Source of the DNA: an uncultured Lachnospiraceae bacterium
GTDB lineage: Bacteria; Bacillota; Clostridia; Lachnospirales; Lachnospiraceae
Assembly (NCBI GenBank): GCA_946183625.1
Contig: CAMHCL010000058.1
Coordinates: 1 to 9,375, forward strand
DNA length: 9,375 bases
Direction: 5' to 3'
Shown here piece after piece: positions 6,809 through 9,375 of the stretch (its first letter is position 1; every line of letters starts with the position of its first letter). The notes under the pieces are model-generated. The model was not told the DNA's origin, ran no database searches, and saw only the letters and a list, made by a program, of their open reading frames with translations. Both the position numbers and the translations under genes were made by a program.

Positions 6809-7531
6809 TCATTTTCCAAGAAACTCTTCTAAGCACTGATTGCTGTCATACATCATCTTGGCAGCTTCTTTTCCAACATATCTATAATGATGGAAATCAT
6901 TGGAAACTCCAGTTACATCCTGCTTTGATTCAGGATAACGATTTATGAATCCATACTTATAGCAGTTTGCATCAAACCAATCCCAGACATCTGCATCCTT
7001 GCCAGCCTCTTCAGACATAACATCTATAGAAAGACCCGTCTCATGATCATTTGTACCTGGTTCAGATATTCCTTCAAGCTCTTCAGCGGTCTTATAAGCT
7101 GATGTGATGGTAGGTGTAAGTCCTTCTGCTCTGGCATCATCAAACATCTGCTGAAGATCAGGATATATACGGGAATCAACCTTGTGACCATTTCTAAGTT
7201 CAGTAAATTCAGGAATTGAATAACCTGACGGAAGCGGATTCTCTGCATTTGTAAGAACTAACTGCCATGCCCCCTCAGTTCCATATATAAGTGCATTTGT
7301 AGGAGTTGCAGGTGCCACTTCCTCCACAACTTCTTCAGCCGCTTCAGTCGCAGATGCCTTTGCTGCTGCTTCGGCCGCCTTAAGCGCTTTCCTGCCTTTA
7401 ATCTTTACAGTTGCAGCACTGATAAGTACAGCTATCACTACAACAGTTATAGCTGCGATCCAGATAATCCTGAAATACAGCCTGTCATTTTCTTTGATCC
7501 TGTCCCAATATGCTTTCAAATTATCTAACAT
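6809..7531 (-). CDS. VanY-type D-alanyl-D-alanine carboxypeptidase, membrane-anchored
   Basis: This 240-residue protein has one membrane segment (about 22-43) near the N-terminus, an Ala/Glu-rich spacer (49-75) and a C-terminal peptidase M15 (VanY) domain (about 95-235) that should face outward. Family members cut the terminal D-alanine from peptidoglycan stem peptides, using zinc. The HxxGxxxD motif HETGLSID gives ligands His163 and Asp170. The third ligand is His215 in HHYRYVG, which replaces the usual WHYRYVG. The catalytic Glu three residues before that histidine is Asp212 here. The usual arginine of the S-x-YRS stretch is Lys (SAYKT, 143-147), and the loop from there to the HxxGxxxD motif is short. 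The fold is clear, but activity is less sure because of these changes. The start follows a GGGGAG ribosome site. Confidence 0.85.
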   Translation of the reverse strand: MLDNLKAYWDRIKENDRLYFRIIWIAAITVVVIAVLISAATVKIKGRKALKAAEAAAKASATEAAEEVVEEVAPATPTNALIYGTEGAWQLVLTNAENPLPSGYSIPEFTELRNGHKVDSRIYPDLQQMFDDARAEGLTPTITSAYKTAEELEGISEPGTNDHETGLSIDVMSEEAGKDADVWDWFDANCYKYGFINRYPESKQDVTGVSNDFHHYRYVGKEAAKMMYDSNQCLEEFLGK

Positions 7532-7565
7532 TTTGCAAGAACTCCCCTATCCCATATATAGAAAT

Positions 7566-7594
7566 ACTATACCACTTTAACACTATAAAGTCAC
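7566..7594 (-). promoter_or_regulatory. Possible promoter for the VanY-type gene
   Basis: The minus strand shows GTGACT (7589-7594), a 17-base spacer and TATAGT (7566-7571), with TGG directly before the -10 box as an extended -10. The -35 box lies over the last codons of the GH26 gene. The -35 match is imperfect, so read-through from the genes to the right is an alternative way to express the carboxypeptidase. Confidence 0.4.
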
Positions 7595-8533
7595 GACATA
7601 ATCACTATGATAAACAACATTTAATTCATTCACTGTGTTATACTGCTCTCCTATTATAAATTCCTTGGACCAGGTCATAAAATAAGCCCATGGAGTATGG
7701 CTCTGCTCTAACATTTTAACATCAGGAAGATATCCTATTTCTGTAAGAGCATGAACCTTATGAGGTGCTGTATAATCTGTTAACTTGCTATAGTAATCTG
7801 CATAATCTGTAGGCTTCTTTTCAGGAAGATATATATCCCATCCAACAACGTCCACATATTCATCCCCGGGATATGCACCATCTACAGGTGAACTCCATAC
7901 CCACAGCAGATTATTCAGCTTCTTAACATTGCAGAAGTAATCATACATCTTTATATAGAGCTTCGCATTAACCTTAGCGCCCTTTCTGCCCCACCAGAAC
8001 CAGGTGCCCTCTGCTTCGTGAAATGGTCTCCATAGAACCGGTATACCAGCCTTATGGAATCTCTCCAGTTCGTCAGCGATCACATCCAGATCTTCATAAA
8101 ACTTCCGTTCCTCTACTGAACCAGTAACAAAGATTGATTCCGGATCAAAATCAGTATGCTTCGAATAAAAAGCCTTATCTCTTCCTCCAACCGGAGAAAA
8201 CCAATGGAAGCATATGGTAACTATTATATCCTGCTCTGCTGCAAGCTTGAGAGCAGTATCTATAGTATCTCTATTCTCATATACCTCTGTAAGGCATTCT
8301 TCCGTAGCATCATCATAATTAATATTTCTGCTGTATGAAAGCATCTCAAAACCGACTACCTTTGGAAACCGGCCAGTCTTCTCATTGATATAGACTCTCT
8401 CTTCCATCGGATTAGTCTGCGTATGCTGTCCGGAAAGAATACATTTCCCAGCTGTATCAGCCAGAAATCCCATCAGACGTACTGCACATTCATCAGCATT
8501 TACATTACAAGGCTTTCTGTCAAATGTAATCAT
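7583..8533 (-). CDS. Glycoside hydrolase family 26 protein, probably beta-mannanase-like, without signal peptide
   Basis: The 316 residues form a single GH26 (beta/alpha)8 barrel. Most members cut beta-1,4-mannans with retention of configuration. The family motifs are ILSGQH (32-37), VTICFHW (105-111), and WRPFHEAEGTWFWWG (168-182) with the acid/base Glu173. Next come the LWVWSSP strand (210-216), the DVVGWDIY strand (228-235) and the nucleophile Glu265 in ALTEIG. Both catalytic glutamates are present. There is no signal peptide, membrane segment or carbohydrate-binding module, so it should act in the cytoplasm, perhaps on imported short mannosides. The exact substrate is not shown by the sequence, and no sugar transporter or sugar regulator gene is seen nearby. 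The start ATG follows an AAGGAG site with a somewhat long spacer (about 12 bases). It lies 48 bases after the MraY-like gene on the same strand, possibly in one transcript. Confidence 0.87.
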   Translation of the reverse strand: MITFDRKPCNVNADECAVRLMGFLADTAGKCILSGQHTQTNPMEERVYINEKTGRFPKVVGFEMLSYSRNINYDDATEECLTEVYENRDTIDTALKLAAEQDIIVTICFHWFSPVGGRDKAFYSKHTDFDPESIFVTGSVEERKFYEDLDVIADELERFHKAGIPVLWRPFHEAEGTWFWWGRKGAKVNAKLYIKMYDYFCNVKKLNNLLWVWSSPVDGAYPGDEYVDVVGWDIYLPEKKPTDYADYYSKLTDYTAPHKVHALTEIGYLPDVKMLEQSHTPWAYFMTWSKEFIIGEQYNTVNELNVVYHSDYVVTL

Positions 8534-8581
8534 TACAATTACCTGCTCCTTGAATTCAAAAAAAAATTACTTTCTGTTTAT

Positions 8582-9375
8582 CTATATAGTTCTTCCAATA
8601 AATATGATTCCAGCCGCAATTCCAGCAAATATCACCTCAGCAATTATAAAGAACAGAGCTGTCTTAGGAACACTCCATCCTTTAACCTTACGGAGCTGAT
8701 CATGAAAAGGAAATCTGACCTTTGGAAAAATATTCTTCTTTATAGTTCTAAGAAGTACAAGTCTTACAAGTCCCAGTCCACCATCAAACAGGAATACAAA
8801 TGAAAGTATTACAAATATGAATGGATGAATTGACTTCATAGCCATAAGGGCTAGAACGAAGCCTATAGTTCTGGAACCGGCATCGCCCATCAGTACCTTG
8901 CTTGGGAACCAGTTGTATGTCAGATAAGCCAGTACAACGGATGCAAGGATTATGGCAACTCCCGAAAATACGCCCAGCACCGAACCAAATATAAGAATAT
9001 ATGCATAGAGCTGAACTACTGTAACTCCACCGCAGAGTCCGTCAACACCGTCACTGCAGTTCGTTACATTTATCGATCCCCATATAAGTGCCGTTGCAAG
9101 TATCACATAAACAACCGGATGCAAATGAAGATCAAAGGTTAAGAACCTTATATCAGTAGGATTAAATAAAACAAATACAACACCGCCCATTACAGCCAGA
9201 ATGAGGTCAAGTATTCCCTTCAGTAACTCACCGAAAGGAGCCTTTGATGCATCATCGGCGTAACCCATGATCATCATGATAAGGCACAATAACAGGTTCA
9301 GCGTAAGTTCAAGTGAATAAGGTAGGAATAAAAAGCAGCATATAACAAATACAGGAACAAAAACTATTCCAGCAC
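8582..9375 (-). CDS. MraY/WecA-family polyprenyl-phosphate sugar-phosphate transferase, 5' end cut by window edge
   Basis: The reading frame stays open to the right edge, so the true start lies outside the window; a TTG at 9287-9289 is internal and not a likely start. This multi-pass membrane enzyme family moves a phospho-sugar from a UDP-sugar to undecaprenyl phosphate. MraY itself makes lipid I for peptidoglycan. The conserved magnesium and substrate motifs are present, numbered from the codon at 9287-9289: GYADD (9-13), NCSDGVDG (77-84) and MGDAGS (134-139). The cytoplasmic loop FPFHDQLRKVKGW (193-205) stands where E. coli-type MraY has a triple-histidine HHH followed by a KGW-like end; here it is His-Asp-Gln. 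Several hydrophobic segments alternate with these loops. It could be this lineage's MraY or a paralogue for another wall polymer. The neighbours are not the usual mur/fts cluster. Confidence 0.85.
   Translation of the reverse strand, partial: AGIVFVPVFVICCFLFLPYSLELTLNLLLCLIMMIMGYADDASKAPFGELLKGILDLILAVMGGVVFVLFNPTDIRFLTFDLHLHPVVYVILATALIWGSINVTNCSDGVDGLCGGVTVVQLYAYILIFGSVLGVFSGVAIILASVVLAYLTYNWFPSKVLMGDAGSRTIGFVLALMAMKSIHPFIFVILSFVFLFDGGLGLVRLVLLRTIKKNIFPKVRFPFHDQLRKVKGWSVPKTALFFIIAEVIFAGIAAGIIFIGRTI

Noticed and set aside
7024..7248. Minus-strand frame of 74 codons inside the VanY-type gene
   Set aside because: It is an alternative frame of a gene whose own frame carries the M15 motifs.
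8550..8570. Nine-T run on the minus strand after the MraY-like gene as an intrinsic terminator, with an adjacent TTGAATTCAA palindrome
   Set aside because: No GC-rich stem precedes the T-run, and the 10-base palindrome lies downstream of it and has no loop. It gives no support for a terminator.
9287..9289. TTG start for a complete MraY-like gene
   Set aside because: The frame continues with hydrophobic, family-like sequence to the window edge and the DD motif would be only a few residues from the start, so the gene is truncated by the window.

Overview
The window looks like a chromosomal segment of a low-GC anaerobic Firmicute, most likely a member of the Clostridia in the Lachnospiraceae range. 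This is inferred from the AT-rich DNA, frequent ATA isoleucine codons, and the order rpmE, DUF1385 gene, prmC, prfA, which is familiar from that class. All nine genes lie on the minus strand and read right to left. Coding density is high, and the largest gap is about 167 bases. I see no mobile elements, tRNA or rRNA genes, or CRISPR arrays.

Right part (about 7530-9375): the 3' part of a MraY/WecA-type polyprenyl-phosphate sugar-phosphate transferase runs off the right edge. It is followed by a glycoside hydrolase family 26 protein without a signal peptide, and a membrane-anchored VanY-type (M15) D-Ala-D-Ala carboxypeptidase. Two of these three act on the cell wall.

Middle part (about 3419-6760): a well-formed promoter precedes rpmE (zinc-type ribosomal protein L31). 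After rpmE comes a long hairpin, then a DUF1385 membrane protein, prmC (release-factor glutamine methyltransferase) and prfA (release factor 1). PrmC methylates the GGQ glutamine of release factors, so these two genes form a functional pair for translation termination.

Left part (82-3419): prfA overlaps a flavoredoxin-type flavin reductase by 1 base. That gene overlaps by 4 bases a 913-residue lipoprotein that fuses an N-terminal nucleoside hydrolase to a complete UshA-type 5'-nucleotidase. The fusion could take a nucleotide to nucleoside plus phosphate, and then to free base plus ribose, at the cell surface. It is the most distinctive feature of the window. At the extreme left edge there is a strong promoter pointing out of the window, with a perfect 7-bp inverted repeat filling its spacer. 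It probably controls the next gene to the left.
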